A DNA stretch of 64,000 bases from Thermoplasmata archaeon (GTDB lineage Archaea; Thermoplasmatota; Thermoplasmata; Lutacidiplasmatales; UBA184). Shown piece by piece: positions 26,594 through 35,462 of this stretch. The position numbers and the translations under genes are program-made. A model generated the notes under the pieces. It was given only the letters and a program-made list of their open reading frames with translations, searched no databases and had not been told where the DNA came from. Every line of letters begins with the position of its first letter. The first letter of the stretch is position 1. The stretch covers positions 62,001 through 126,000 of the forward strand of contig JAKAAX010000008.1 of NCBI GenBank assembly GCA_021802125.1. Reading direction: 5' to 3'.

Positions 26594-27695
26594 GCCCGAG
26601 AAGCTGCCGGACACGGACAAGCGCGTCCTCCAGCCCACGCTGGACCTGGCCCAGCAGATCTACACCCAGCTCGACAAGGGGGACATCCCCCGGATGAAGC
26701 TCCCGCTCCGGACAAAGCAGAACATCGCGTTCAGCCCGCGCGACGGGGTCTGGCGCCTGGGCAATCAGTGCGGAGTGCGCTCCGCCCGCAAGCTGGACGG
26801 GGCGCTCATGCTCCTGCGGACCTTCTGGCTCGTCGACTTCATCGAGGAGATGGCCCGCGACAACAAGCACTCGACGCTTCGGGAGCTCTACTACATCAGC
26901 GAGCAGTGGGAAGAGGCCAAGTTCCACAGCGAGAACGAATCGAACCTTCTGGTCGAGGACCTGGAGGTCATGTGCGAGCGGATGCGGGAGGACTTCCGGC
27001 TCCGCCCCGAGGAGAACGGCGCCTCGGTCATCGGCGACCTCACGATCACGGAGATCAATCGGAAGGGGCAGAAGAAGCGGATCAACTGCCGAGACGACGT
27101 CGGGGACGGCGGGTACCAGCTCCCCGCGAACGTCGAGAAGGAGAAGATCTCCTTCGTCTCCCACGGGGCGAAGTTCGTCCTGGCGATCGAGTGCGGAGGC
27201 ATGGTCGACCGCCTGGCCGAGAACGGGTTCGACGAGGACCAGAACGCGCTCCTGGTCCACCTCAAAGGCCAGCCGGCCCGGTCCACGCGACGCTTCCTCA
27301 AGCGCCTGAACGAGGAGCTCAAGCTGCCTGTGGTCGTCTTCACCGATGGCGACCCCTGGTCGTTCCGGATCTTCGCCTCCGTTGCGTACGGCGCCATCAA
27401 GACCGCCCACATCTCGCACTACCTCGCGACGCCCGGGGCCGAGTTCCTCGGCGTCACCGCCTCCGACATCGAGAACTACCAGCTGCCCAGCGACAAGCTC
27501 TCGGACCGCGACATCCAGGCGCTGAAGGCGGAGCTCTCGGACCCCCGGTTCAACACGGAGACGTGGAAGAGCGAGATCGAGCTCATGCTCCAGAACGGGA
27601 AGAAGGCGGAGCAGCAGTCGCTCGCGAAGTACGGTCTCAACTACGTGACCGAGAAGTACCTCCCGGAGAAGCTCACCGAGATGGGCGTCCTCTAG
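26553..27695 (+). CDS. top6A: DNA topoisomerase VI subunit A (Spo11-like)
   Basis: A 380-residue catalytic subunit that cuts both strands through a 5'-phosphotyrosine. The 5Y-CAP domain has the catalytic tyrosine in [13 protein letters not shown] (about 108-120). The Toprim domain has VLAIECGGM (acidic Glu about 213) and the metal-binding [12 protein letters not shown] (about 266-277). The conserved [12 protein letters not shown] motif is present. ATG 26553 lies inside the end of top6B, so the subunits are translationally coupled, which suits a stoichiometric A2B2 enzyme. A short Lys/Ser-rich N-terminus precedes the domain. Confidence 0.97.
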   Translation: MPPKRKSPSSTKSRPEKLPDTDKRVLQPTLDLAQQIYTQLDKGDIPRMKLPLRTKQNIAFSPRDGVWRLGNQCGVRSARKLDGALMLLRTFWLVDFIEEMARDNKHSTLRELYYISEQWEEAKFHSENESNLLVEDLEVMCERMREDFRLRPEENGASVIGDLTITEINRKGQKKRINCRDDVGDGGYQLPANVEKEKISFVSHGAKFVLAIECGGMVDRLAENGFDEDQNALLVHLKGQPARSTRRFLKRLNEELKLPVVVFTDGDPWSFRIFASVAYGAIKTAHISHYLATPGAEFLGVTASDIENYQLPSDKLSDRDIQALKAELSDPRFNTETWKSEIELMLQNGKKAEQQSLAKYGLNYVTEKYLPEKLTEMGVL

Positions 27696-27866
27696 GGGCG
27701 CTGCCCGCGACCATTTCGGCCCTCCCCTCACCTGGGCGCGCGCGCACAGCGAACGCCTGAACGGCCGCCTAGAGGCGCACCCGGGCCCTCCGCGGGTCCT
27801 TCCGGGTGGGGAAGGGCGAGCGGCGCTTTCGCCCAGACGGAAAGGCTTTGGCGGGCCCTGCGAAGT

Positions 27867-28319
27867 TCACTTCGGGCCCGTCGTGGGGCGCACCACCAGA
27901 ACGGCGGTCCGGCTGTGGTGCACGACCGCGTCCGAGACGCTGCCCAGGAGCAGCCGCCGGGTCGAGGATATCCCCCGCGAACCCATCACGACGAGGTCGG
28001 CGTGCTCCTCCTCGACGAACCGCAGGATCTCGTCGGCGGGGTGGCCTTCGAGGAACTTGCCCCGCACCTCTGGGACCCCGTGCTCCCTCGCCCGGACCAA
28101 GGCCTTCTGGTACTGCTCGAGCAGCGCCTGCTTGGCCTCGTCACCGATGAACACCGGTGGGGCCGGTCCGTAGGAGACCACCGTGGGAGGCTGGTACACG
28201 CTGAGGACCGTGAGGGCGGCCTCCCAGTCCCGGGCCAGGTCGATCGCGGTGTCCAGGGCCTCGTTGGACAAGGGGGAGCCGTCGTAGGCGATCACGAGGT
28301 CGTGGAAGCGGCCGGTCAA
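27867..28319 (-). CDS. Universal stress protein (UspA family), ATP-binding type
   Basis: A 150-residue USP domain. The nucleotide-binding signature G-x2-G-x9-G-S is present as GSRGISSTRRLLLGSVSDAVV-like sequence near residues 113-133. The first strand DLVIAYDGS carries the acidic residue that contacts the base. Its TTG start overlaps the stop of the MFS gene by 4 nt (TTGA), so it is translationally coupled to the exporter and belongs to the MarR-MFS-USP operon. In the family these proteins sense ATP or modulate a partner; control of the transporter is an inference. Confidence 0.9.
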   Translation of the reverse strand: MTGRFHDLVIAYDGSPLSNEALDTAIDLARDWEAALTVLSVYQPPTVVSYGPAPPVFIGDEAKQALLEQYQKALVRAREHGVPEVRGKFLEGHPADEILRFVEEEHADLVVMGSRGISSTRRLLLGSVSDAVVHHSRTAVLVVRPTTGPK

Positions 28320-30244
28320 CGGCTGCCCCCGGACCGCGTCGCCGCTTCAGGAGCGGCAGCGCCGGAAGCGGGGCGGTCCGACCCCGCATCGGCGTTGATG
28401 GTGGACGGGGTCGACCCGTCCTCTTCGCGCGCGCCCTTCGCCGGCGCCATCTCCTCCCCGCCGACAGTTCCCTTCCCCCCCCCGCCGAGCGTGGCGCTGC
28501 GGGAGCGAGACCCGCGTGGTTGGGCCTTGGGGTCGTCTTCCTCGCCGTGGACGAAGCGCTCGCCCCGCATGAGGGAGACCAGGGCCCCCGCCGCCGTCAG
28601 GGTCCCCGCCACCGCGAGCGATTCCCTCACGCCCTCCAGGAACGCGGGGGCGATGGCCGTCGGGAAGAACCCTTTCGACGTCAAGGTCGCGGCGACGCTC
28701 CCCGGGATCGGCACGGGGAGCATGGGCCCCATCTGCTGCAGCAGCACGCCCATCGGGTTGATCCCCAGGAAGGCCCCGAAGATGGCGCCGGTGGGGTTCC
28801 CCGAGAGCACCGAAGCCAGCACGGGCTGGTCCGGTCCCGGCACTCCCGCCCCGGCGAGGGCCGATCCCACCGAGGCCGAGAGCCCGTGCGAGATGCCCAG
28901 GATCACGATCGTGAAGAACATCGCGAGCGAGAGCTGCATCCCGCTGTTCTGCAGCGTTGTCGCCATGCCCGAGGCCGCTCCCCGCTGCTCGGCGGGAACC
29001 GCGTTCATGATCGCCGCGCGGTTCGGGGAGGCGAACAGGCCCATGCCACACCCTTGCAGGAAGAGCAGCACGCCCATCTCCCAGTACGGGAAGTTGTAGG
29101 GGAGCGTCATCATCGCGAAGAACGTCGCCGCTCCCAGGGCCATCCCTCCGCTCGCGAGGTGCTTGGCCCCGTACCGGTCCGACAGCCAGCCGCTCATCGG
29201 GCCCATGAGCAGGAACCCTCCCATCATCGGGAGCATGTAGATGCCCGCCCAGAAGGGGGTCTCTGCGAAAGTGTATCCGTGGAGAGGCAGCCAAATGCCC
29301 TGGAACCACATGATCATCATGAACATCATCCCGCCACGAGCGATCGACCCGAGCAGCGCGGCGATGTTCGCCGCCGCGAACGCCCGGATCCGGAACAACC
29401 CGAGATGGAACATCGGGTCCGAGACGCGCGTCTCGACGAAGAGGAAGATCCCGAGAAGCGCCAGGCCCCCGATCACCCCAATCCAGACCCAGGGGTCGGA
29501 CCACCCCATCGCCTGGTTGCCGTACGGGAGGAGACCGTAGGTGACCGCCACCAGGAGGACGGTCAACCCCGCCCCGAAAGTGAGGTTCCCGGCCAGGTCG
29601 AGCTTCTGGCCCTTTCGGATCGTCGCGATCTCTTTGAGCCTCAGGTAGGCCCAGACCGTACCGAAGACCCCGAAGGGCACGCTCACCAGGAAGATCGTGC
29701 GCCAGGCTGGGACCGCGAGCCCGTCCAGGTGGAACGTGGGGACGCCTGCGAGCAGTCCGCCGAGCACCAGTCCGATGACCGACCCGCCGATGGCCGCGAC
29801 CTGGTTGATCCCCAGGGCGAGCCCGCGCTCGCTCGGCGAGAAGGCGTCCGTGAGCAGCGCGGGCGAGTTCGCGAACAGGAAGGCGGCGCCTACCGCCTGG
29901 ACCATCCGGAACGAGACCATCTCCCACCCCCCGAGGGCCCCCGTGCTCGGCGTAAGGAAGAGCAGCACCGAGCCCACGGAGAAGATCGCGAAGCCCAGGT
30001 TGTAGAGGCGGGTACGCCCGTACATGTCGGAGAGGCGCCCTACGGTCACGAGGAGGGTCGCCGTCAGGACCCCGTAGCCGAGGAGGATCCAGATGAGCAG
30101 GGTGAAGTTCGAACCGACGAAGGGGTTGATCCCGAGACCGGTGAAGATGACCGGCAGGGAGATTAGGATGATCGTGCCGTTGATCGAGGCCATCAAGGCC
30201 CCGAGCGTGGTGTTCGAGAGCACCACCCACTTGTAGGCCGTCAA
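28316..30244 (-). CDS. MFS transporter, DHA2 (14-TM) drug exporter family
   Basis: A 642-residue major-facilitator protein of EmrB/QacA type. The N-terminal half has motif A (VGRLSDMYGRTRLYN, about 68-82), and motif C-like glycines follow in GINQVAAIGGSVIGLVLGG. The C-terminal half has SGWLSDRYGAKHL. Hydrophobicity suggests 14 helices up to about residue 560, followed by an 80-residue hydrophilic tail. Proton-driven efflux of small toxic or signalling molecules is expected. It starts at TTG, 4 nt after the stop of the MarR gene, and is coupled to the USP gene downstream. Confidence 0.92.
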   Translation of the reverse strand: MTAYKWVVLSNTTLGALMASINGTIILISLPVIFTGLGINPFVGSNFTLLIWILLGYGVLTATLLVTVGRLSDMYGRTRLYNLGFAIFSVGSVLLFLTPSTGALGGWEMVSFRMVQAVGAAFLFANSPALLTDAFSPSERGLALGINQVAAIGGSVIGLVLGGLLAGVPTFHLDGLAVPAWRTIFLVSVPFGVFGTVWAYLRLKEIATIRKGQKLDLAGNLTFGAGLTVLLVAVTYGLLPYGNQAMGWSDPWVWIGVIGGLALLGIFLFVETRVSDPMFHLGLFRIRAFAAANIAALLGSIARGGMMFMMIMWFQGIWLPLHGYTFAETPFWAGIYMLPMMGGFLLMGPMSGWLSDRYGAKHLASGGMALGAATFFAMMTLPYNFPYWEMGVLLFLQGCGMGLFASPNRAAIMNAVPAEQRGAASGMATTLQNSGMQLSLAMFFTIVILGISHGLSASVGSALAGAGVPGPDQPVLASVLSGNPTGAIFGAFLGINPMGVLLQQMGPMLPVPIPGSVAATLTSKGFFPTAIAPAFLEGVRESLAVAGTLTAAGALVSLMRGERFVHGEEDDPKAQPRGSRSRSATLGGGGKGTVGGEEMAPAKGAREEDGSTPSTINADAGSDRPASGAAAPEAATRSGGSR

Positions 30245-30248
30245 GCGC

Positions 30249-30788
30249 TCACCTCCCAGGCACCTTCCGGGCCCGCCTCAGCGGGGGGATCTCGGTCGCC
30301 GGGACCGTGAGCAGAAGCACGGCCAGGAACTTTTGAAGGCCCCGGGAGAGCTCCCCCCGGGCTGCGGCAGACATCCGATGGTCGAGCGCCCGCATCCGCG
30401 CGCGCATGTCCTTCTGCGCGGAGCGGAGCTCCCGAAGCCCCACAGAGGTGGCGAGAAGGAGCCAGGCCCGACGGTCCCTGGGGTCGCGTTCGACCTTGGC
30501 CCAGCGGTGAGCTTGGAGGCCCCTGGCCAGGCTCGTCAAGGTCGCTGCCGTGAGCCCGAGATGGAGGGCCACCTGCCCGAGGGGGACGGGGCCTCGCTCG
30601 AGCACCTTCAGGGCGCGGTACTCGGAGAGCAACATGCGGTGCTTCTCGAGCCGTGAACCTAGGTCACGCCGAAGCAGCTGGTAACACCGAAGGAGGTCCT
30701 CTTCCAGGTTGAGGTCCGCTCGAGAGCTCCGCGGACGCACCCGGCCGGGGCCGGTCGGCGTTCTCCTTGGGAGACTGCGCGGCGGCAT
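30249..30788 (-). CDS. MarR family transcriptional regulator
   Basis: A 179-residue winged-helix protein. The DNA-binding segment is at about 55-105: EYRALKVLERGPVPLGQVALHLGLTAATLTSLARGLQ, then the wing VERDPRDRRAWLLLATSVG. Terminal helices form the dimer interface. MarR proteins normally repress an adjacent exporter until a ligand binds, which fits its place at the head of the MFS-USP operon. A TATA box about 30 nt upstream and inverted repeats next to it suggest autoregulation. ATG start, probably leaderless. Confidence 0.88.
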   Translation of the reverse strand: MPPRSLPRRTPTGPGRVRPRSSRADLNLEEDLLRCYQLLRRDLGSRLEKHRMLLSEYRALKVLERGPVPLGQVALHLGLTAATLTSLARGLQAHRWAKVERDPRDRRAWLLLATSVGLRELRSAQKDMRARMRALDHRMSAAARGELSRGLQKFLAVLLLTVPATEIPPLRRARKVPGR

Positions 30789-30811
30789 GGTCGTGTGTTG
30801 CGAGGACGTGG

Positions 30812-30853
30812 CCGTATATTATGGCAGCGTAGTATCTGCTACGGTATCTTACC
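30812..30853 (-). promoter_or_regulatory. Promoter and candidate operator of the MarR-MFS-USP operon
   Basis: A minus-strand TATA element (CATAATATAC, 30814-30823) is centred 30 nt before the MarR start. Next to it, on the side facing the divergent ATPase gene, are two inverted repeats: CGTAG-TATCTG-CTACG (30828-30843) and GGTA-TCT-TACC (30843-30853), sharing the word GTATCT. Position and symmetry fit an operator for a dimeric winged-helix protein. Confidence 0.5.
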
Positions 30854-30922
30854 ATTTAGGGAGGGGGAAGAGGTTCGCGCGCATGGGCCCTTCCGCCGCG
30901 CTTCGCCTCGCTTCGCCTCCCC

Positions 30923-33900
30923 TTGATCGGTCCGCCGCCCCACGTACCGACCTCGGACCCTTCGCTCGCTCCGGCCGCCGAGGGCCGAGTGTCGGGCCCC
31001 CCTGGGGCGGACGGTCCCGGGAAGGAGGCAGGGCTTTCTGCCCCTCCTCTTGACCCACCCGTGGCCGGCGCGGTCTCGCCGCTCGCTCTCTCCGAGAGCC
31101 CGATCGTAGGACGGGAGCGCGAGCGGGCGTTCCTCCAGGAGGCGCTCCGGGCCGCCCAGGAAGGTCGGGGATGCGCCGCGACCCTCTCAGGTCCGGGGGG
31201 CATAGGGAAGACCCGCCTCCTCCGGTGGCTTGAGGGCGAAGCGCGCGAGCGGGGGTTCCAGGTGGGTTGGGGCTACTGTCTCAAGGAATCTCTGGAGCCG
31301 TACTTCCCGATCGAGCAGCTCTTCCTTGGCCTGGGCACCTCCGGTCGTGCCGACCCTGACCCCTCCGCGTCCTTCGGCGGCGAGGGTTCCTCGCCCGTCC
31401 TGTTGGTCGAGGAGGAGCGACCTAGCGTGGTCTACACGACCGCCGCTCGTCTCTGCCGGACCCTCCCCACGCTCGTCCTCTCGCGCGACCGGGGCGCGGT
31501 GCTGCGCCAGCGTTTCCCAGACCTGGAGAAGGCGAGTGGGCTCCTCTGGCTCGCCCGAGCCGCCTCGGAGGACGCGCTGGACGTCCGGTCGCTGGACGCC
31601 TTGGGCGACCGACTGGAGGCCCATCTCCGCGAGCATCCGGGCGCGCTGGTCGTTGTCGCGGGGGTGGACTATCTCGTGAGCCAGGCGGGATTCGCCGCCT
31701 CCCTCCGACTCGTGCAGTACCTTCGCGACGTCGCCGAGGAGACCGGCGGGCACCTTCTCCTCGGGTTCCATCCGGTCGCCCTCGAGGTCCGCCAGCTCTC
31801 CCTTCTCGAGGCGGAGGGAGAGGTGTATCGAGCGGCCCCCACGCGGTCGGAGCCCCGGCCCGCACCGGTCGTCCCGGCCGCGCGAAGCCCATCCCAGCGG
31901 CTGCTGGACTACACCGAGACATTGACCGTCGCCAGTTCGGAGACCCCCTGCCTCTTGCTCCTGGACGATCTCCAGTGGGCCGATCCGCAGTCCCGATTGG
32001 CCTTCCAGTTCCTGGCGAGGAACCTCCGGGGCCAGCGCGTGCTCCTCGTGGCCTCGGTACGAGAAGAGGAGGACCCCGAGGCCGATACCGGCGTGAGCCT
32101 TCTCGACCTCTTTGAAAGGCTCGAGCGGGAAGGATTCCTCCATCGCCTCCCGCTCCGGGGTCTGGACGAGCAAGGCTCCCGCGCTCTGGCCGAAGGCGCC
32201 CTGGGCGGGAAGCTCGCCGGGGGAGGGGCGGACCGGGCCTTCCTGGACTTCCTCCAGAGAGCGGGCGGCAACCCGTACTTCGTCCTGGAGACCGCCCGGG
32301 GCCTGGTCTCCGAGGGTGCGGTCGTGCGCGCCCCTGACGGAGGGGTCCGCCTCCATGGCCATCTCGCTCCGGGAGACCCCGGGGCGCTGCCGGACTCCAT
32401 CCGTCGAATGGTCGTGCACCGGCTCGCCTCGCTCGATGGCGCCGAGCGGCGACTCGTGCACGTCGCCTCGGTGCTGGGAAGCGAGTTCGACGTGGCGCCG
32501 CTGTCGGAGGTGCTGGGGCGGAGCGAGGGGGAGGTGACCGACATCTGCCGGAGGCTCGAGCGGCGGCTCCGCCTCGTCCATCCGGTCGGTGAGGGTGCAA
32601 GCAAGTGGTCGTTCGCCCACCCCATGACGTGGGAAGCCGTACTCTCGGAGATCCCGAGCGAGGAGACCGGGTCGATCTGCAAGGCGCTTGGTGGCTGGTA
32701 TGCTAGGCACCGCCCTCAGGAGACCGCCGTCCTGGCACGGCTGTGGCATGAGGTGGGGGACCCCGAGCACGGGCTTCCCATCGTCCGGCGCGCCCTCCGA
32801 GATGCGTTGGGGCAGCAGGCGGGGGAGACGATCGTGCGCTACCATGTCTGGCTCCAGGACCTCCTGCGGACCGCCCATGTCCCGACCGCTCAGAGGGTGG
32901 AGGAGGGGTTGGGGCTCGTGGACGAGCTTTGGATGCAGGGATCGTTCTCTCCCGCCTCGGCGCTGCTGACGTCGCTCGACGGGCTGGGCCCGGACCTCCG
33001 CTCACGCTGGGCGATCGCCCGCGCGCGGGTCGACCTCCTCCTCCAGCAGAACGTGAACGAGGCCCAAGGACTTCTACGACAGACCTGGGCGGAGATGGAC
33101 CACGCGCCGGAGCAGCTCGTTCCTGAGCTGCGGGCGCGATGGCTCCTCACACGGGCGCGGGTGAAGCTCGGGTCGGGTGGCGAGGATGGGACCGGGGCGG
33201 ATCAGGACTCGGAGCAGGCGCTCCGGCTCTTCGGTGAGGACGGCCCGGCGAACGAGCGGTGTCGGGCCTACTACAACCTCTGCTACCAGCGGATCGAGGG
33301 GCGGCGCACGCTCGAGGCCATGGAGCCGCTCCGACGAGGCCTGGAGCTCGCTCGGAGGGCCGGCCTTCCCCTCTACGAGGCGGACTTCCTGTCCCTGCTC
33401 GCCTGGGCGGAGCCCCAGCTCGGGGACTACCGGAACTGCCTGTCCAATTCTGCACGCTGCGTGGAGATCTACCGACGCAACGGGGGCGCCCAGTGGCTGG
33501 CGATCGCCATGGCCAACTACGCCAGGGCCCTCGAGAACCAGGGGGACCGGGAGGCCGCCATGGCCCAGGCCTCCGAGGCGCTGGAGCTTTCCAGGAGGTT
33601 CGACCTCCCGCGTCTGCTCGCGCTGAGCCTCCTGCTCTCCGGAGAGCTGAGGGCGAACGCGGGCCGGTGGGAGGACGCCCTTCCGTTCCTCGAGCGCGCG
33701 GAAGAGATGAACGAACGGCTGGGCTTCAAGGACCGGACCCTGGTGTCGGAGATCTACCTCTCCGCCTGTCGCGGCCACCTTGGTTCACCGGAGGAAGGGA
33801 TCCGAGGATTGCGGAAGGCCTGCGAGAAGGAGGACCACCTGGAACTCGAACGGCGCATCCACCTCCATCTCCTCCTCGCAGAGCTTCTCGAGCTGACCGC

Positions 33901-34138
33901 GGACCTCCCGGGCGTCCGAAGGGAGCTGGAGCTTGCCCTCGCAGGGGTTCGGGGACAGGGGATCGCGCACATGGAGCGGGAGGCTCTGCTGCGCTTCTCG
34001 CGATTCGAGAGGGAGCACGGGTCTGCCGGGGAGGCACGACGCCTGGAAGAGAGGGCCGAGGAGCTCGGACGGGTGGTCAGGGGCGAGGTGGTCGCGAGCC
34101 CTTCGGTCACTTCCGCCGCGTCGGGACCATCGGCATAG
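30923..34138 (+). CDS. STAND-type ATPase with inserted DUF835 and TPR region
   Basis: A 1071-residue protein. Walker A (SGPGGIGKT) is at 89-97 and Walker B (CLLLLDDLQWADP) at 343-355. The roughly 145 residues between them (157-302) match the pattern of DUF835: PVLLVEEERPS, LVLSRDR, GLLWLARA, VVVAGVDYLVSQAGF, LVQYLRDVAEE and HPVALEVRQLSLLE. After the ATPase helical domain (to about 600) follow TPR-like helices to the end. No HTH is visible, unlike the ATPase at 20304. Start is uncertain: TTG 30923 is the first in frame; GTG 30989 or 31061 would also keep all domains. Probable signal-integrating ATPase; partner unknown. Confidence 0.82.
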   Translation: MIGPPPHVPTSDPSLAPAAEGRVSGPPGADGPGKEAGLSAPPLDPPVAGAVSPLALSESPIVGRERERAFLQEALRAAQEGRGCAATLSGPGGIGKTRLLRWLEGEARERGFQVGWGYCLKESLEPYFPIEQLFLGLGTSGRADPDPSASFGGEGSSPVLLVEEERPSVVYTTAARLCRTLPTLVLSRDRGAVLRQRFPDLEKASGLLWLARAASEDALDVRSLDALGDRLEAHLREHPGALVVVAGVDYLVSQAGFAASLRLVQYLRDVAEETGGHLLLGFHPVALEVRQLSLLEAEGEVYRAAPTRSEPRPAPVVPAARSPSQRLLDYTETLTVASSETPCLLLLDDLQWADPQSRLAFQFLARNLRGQRVLLVASVREEEDPEADTGVSLLDLFERLEREGFLHRLPLRGLDEQGSRALAEGALGGKLAGGGADRAFLDFLQRAGGNPYFVLETARGLVSEGAVVRAPDGGVRLHGHLAPGDPGALPDSIRRMVVHRLASLDGAERRLVHVASVLGSEFDVAPLSEVLGRSEGEVTDICRRLERRLRLVHPVGEGASKWSFAHPMTWEAVLSEIPSEETGSICKALGGWYARHRPQETAVLARLWHEVGDPEHGLPIVRRALRDALGQQAGETIVRYHVWLQDLLRTAHVPTAQRVEEGLGLVDELWMQGSFSPASALLTSLDGLGPDLRSRWAIARARVDLLLQQNVNEAQGLLRQTWAEMDHAPEQLVPELRARWLLTRARVKLGSGGEDGTGADQDSEQALRLFGEDGPANERCRAYYNLCYQRIEGRRTLEAMEPLRRGLELARRAGLPLYEADFLSLLAWAEPQLGDYRNCLSNSARCVEIYRRNGGAQWLAIAMANYARALENQGDREAAMAQASEALELSRRFDLPRLLALSLLLSGELRANAGRWEDALPFLERAEEMNERLGFKDRTLVSEIYLSACRGHLGSPEEGIRGLRKACEKEDHLELERRIHLHLLLAELLELTADLPGVRRELELALAGVRGQGIAHMEREALLRFSRFEREHGSAGEARRLEERAEELGRVVRGEVVASPSVTSAASGPSA

Positions 34139-34424
34139 GGGTGAAGGTCTTCAGATACTCGACCGCCACCAGGCTCACGTCGTACTGCAGGTTGATCCAG
34201 CGCCTCAGGTCCTCTCTCGAGATGGTGGCCGGGTCTTGACCCCTGACCCAGGCGAGAGTCTCTTCGAGCAGGGCCCTGCCCCGGTCCAGCGGACCCATCG
34301 GGCTGGCCTCGGGGTGAGGGGCCTGGAAGACCCGGAGCTCCCCCTCCAGCTCCCCGACGAACTCCCGGAACATCGCGTCCATCTCCTCCTTCGGGACCTG
34401 GGTGTCGGCAAAGAGCAGGGGCAT
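34107..34424 (-). CDS. Small hypothetical protein
   Basis: A 105-residue protein starting MPLLFADTQVPKEEMDAMF, chosen because an ATG with upstream GGGAGGG lies at the start of the conserved-looking helical part. The frame upstream has no coding character. Acidic and helical, with no membrane segment or motif. Its last 32 bp overlap the convergent ATPase gene. Confidence 0.5.
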   Translation of the reverse strand: MPLLFADTQVPKEEMDAMFREFVGELEGELRVFQAPHPEASPMGPLDRGRALLEETLAWVRGQDPATISREDLRRWINLQYDVSLVAVEYLKTFTPMPMVPTRRK

Positions 34425-34623
34425 GAGGGGCCCTCCCACCCCTCCCGGCCTTTCAACCCTCCGACAAACCCCACCGGAGCGCGCTTCCCGCTCGGGGAGG
34501 ATGTGCCACGTCACAGTGTGCCGCGGCGTCCAACTTTCGGGGGTGGCGATTGTCCCGGAGTACATACGGGGGCGAGCCCCCTCTTTCCGCAAGGAGCGCC
34601 AGAGGAGCAGGAGGTCGAGAACG

Positions 34624-34878
34624 ATGATGGCAGCCGTGAAGATCGTGGACTACGAAGAATGGCTTCGGCGCAAGCAGGGCTCGAGCGGCCTTCCTTCGGC
34701 CTCTCCCTCCGCGTCCGGAACGGGGGGCGACCTTCCACGCCTCAAGGAGAAACCGGACCGGGTGCTCGTCGATGTGAGCGGTCCCGGTCCGGGACTTCCG
34801 CTTGGGCCCCCGAGGCGGCCCTTCACAACCCCCCCGGACGGTCCGCGACCTGCCGGCGAGGAGCGGGCCACCGAGTGA
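34624..34878 (+). CDS. Small proline-rich hypothetical protein
   Basis: An 84-residue ORF starting at tandem ATGs (34624/34627), preceded by a good Shine-Dalgarno sequence (GGAGGT about 11 nt upstream). It has a short helical start (VKIVDYEEWLRRKQG) and then a disordered Pro/Gly/Ser tail. Nothing about function can be said. The ribosome-binding site is the main argument that it is real. Confidence 0.45.
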   Translation: MMAAVKIVDYEEWLRRKQGSSGLPSASPSASGTGGDLPRLKEKPDRVLVDVSGPGPGLPLGPPRRPFTTPPDGPRPAGEERATE

Positions 34879-34906
34879 GCCGCCCGGGTGCGCGTCGCCC
34901 TTGCGG

Positions 34907-35368
34907 TCAGTCGGCAAGGGGCGCAGGGAGTCCGAGCGAGCCCAGACCTGTCTCGGAGAGGACCGTGGACAGGAACGCCTTGACGACGTAGAGCTCCAGG
35001 TCGCCCGGGAACTTCCGGGTGACGAAGTCGATCCCCTGCTCTTCGAACTCCTTCGGGGGCCGAGCGCCGTCCGAGCTCGGGGCGGAGAGCAGGCCGCCGC
35101 CCTTCAACGGCTTCTTCCCGTCCCGTCCGAGGACCAGCACCTCCTGGTTCCTGTCCGTGAACACCCACGCGTGCGGGAGGAGCAGCCACCGGCGGACGGT
35201 CTTCGGACGGAACTTCGCCTCGCTCTCCGTCTCTCGCCGGGTGAAGAGAAGGAACGAGGTGCCGCCGATCGACACGGTCCGTTCGTAGCCAAAGCTCGCG
35301 CCGAAGAAGTTGAGGACCGTGGATTCGAGCTCCTCCTCTTCGATCACGGTCACGGCGACCCGGTCCAC
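34907..35368 (-). CDS. Hypothetical protein
   Basis: A 153-residue, apparently soluble alpha/beta protein (VAVTVIEEEELESTVLNFFG, VSIGGTSFLLFTRRE, LLLPHAWVFTDRNQEVLVLG). I placed the start at GTG 35368, where the regular fold begins; a GGAAGGAG lies 16 nt upstream. The frame continues to ATG 35479, but that extension would overlap the divergent aminotransferase start. Not recognised. Confidence 0.55.
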   Translation of the reverse strand: MDRVAVTVIEEEELESTVLNFFGASFGYERTVSIGGTSFLLFTRRETESEAKFRPKTVRRWLLLPHAWVFTDRNQEVLVLGRDGKKPLKGGGLLSAPSSDGARPPKEFEEQGIDFVTRKFPGDLELYVVKAFLSTVLSETGLGSLGLPAPLAD

Positions 35369-35462
35369 GCCTTGAGGCTTCTCCTTCCGGGAACCCTGGC
35401 CCCAGGACGGGGACCCTCGTGGCCCAGCCTCCCAGAGGGGGGAGGTTGATACGCCGGTCACC

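Noticed and set aside
26553..27695. Apparently unusual Toprim sequence (IECGGM) in topoisomerase VI A
   Set aside because: The acidic Glu and the DGDPW motif are present, and this variant is, to my knowledge, normal for the euryarchaeal side of the family.
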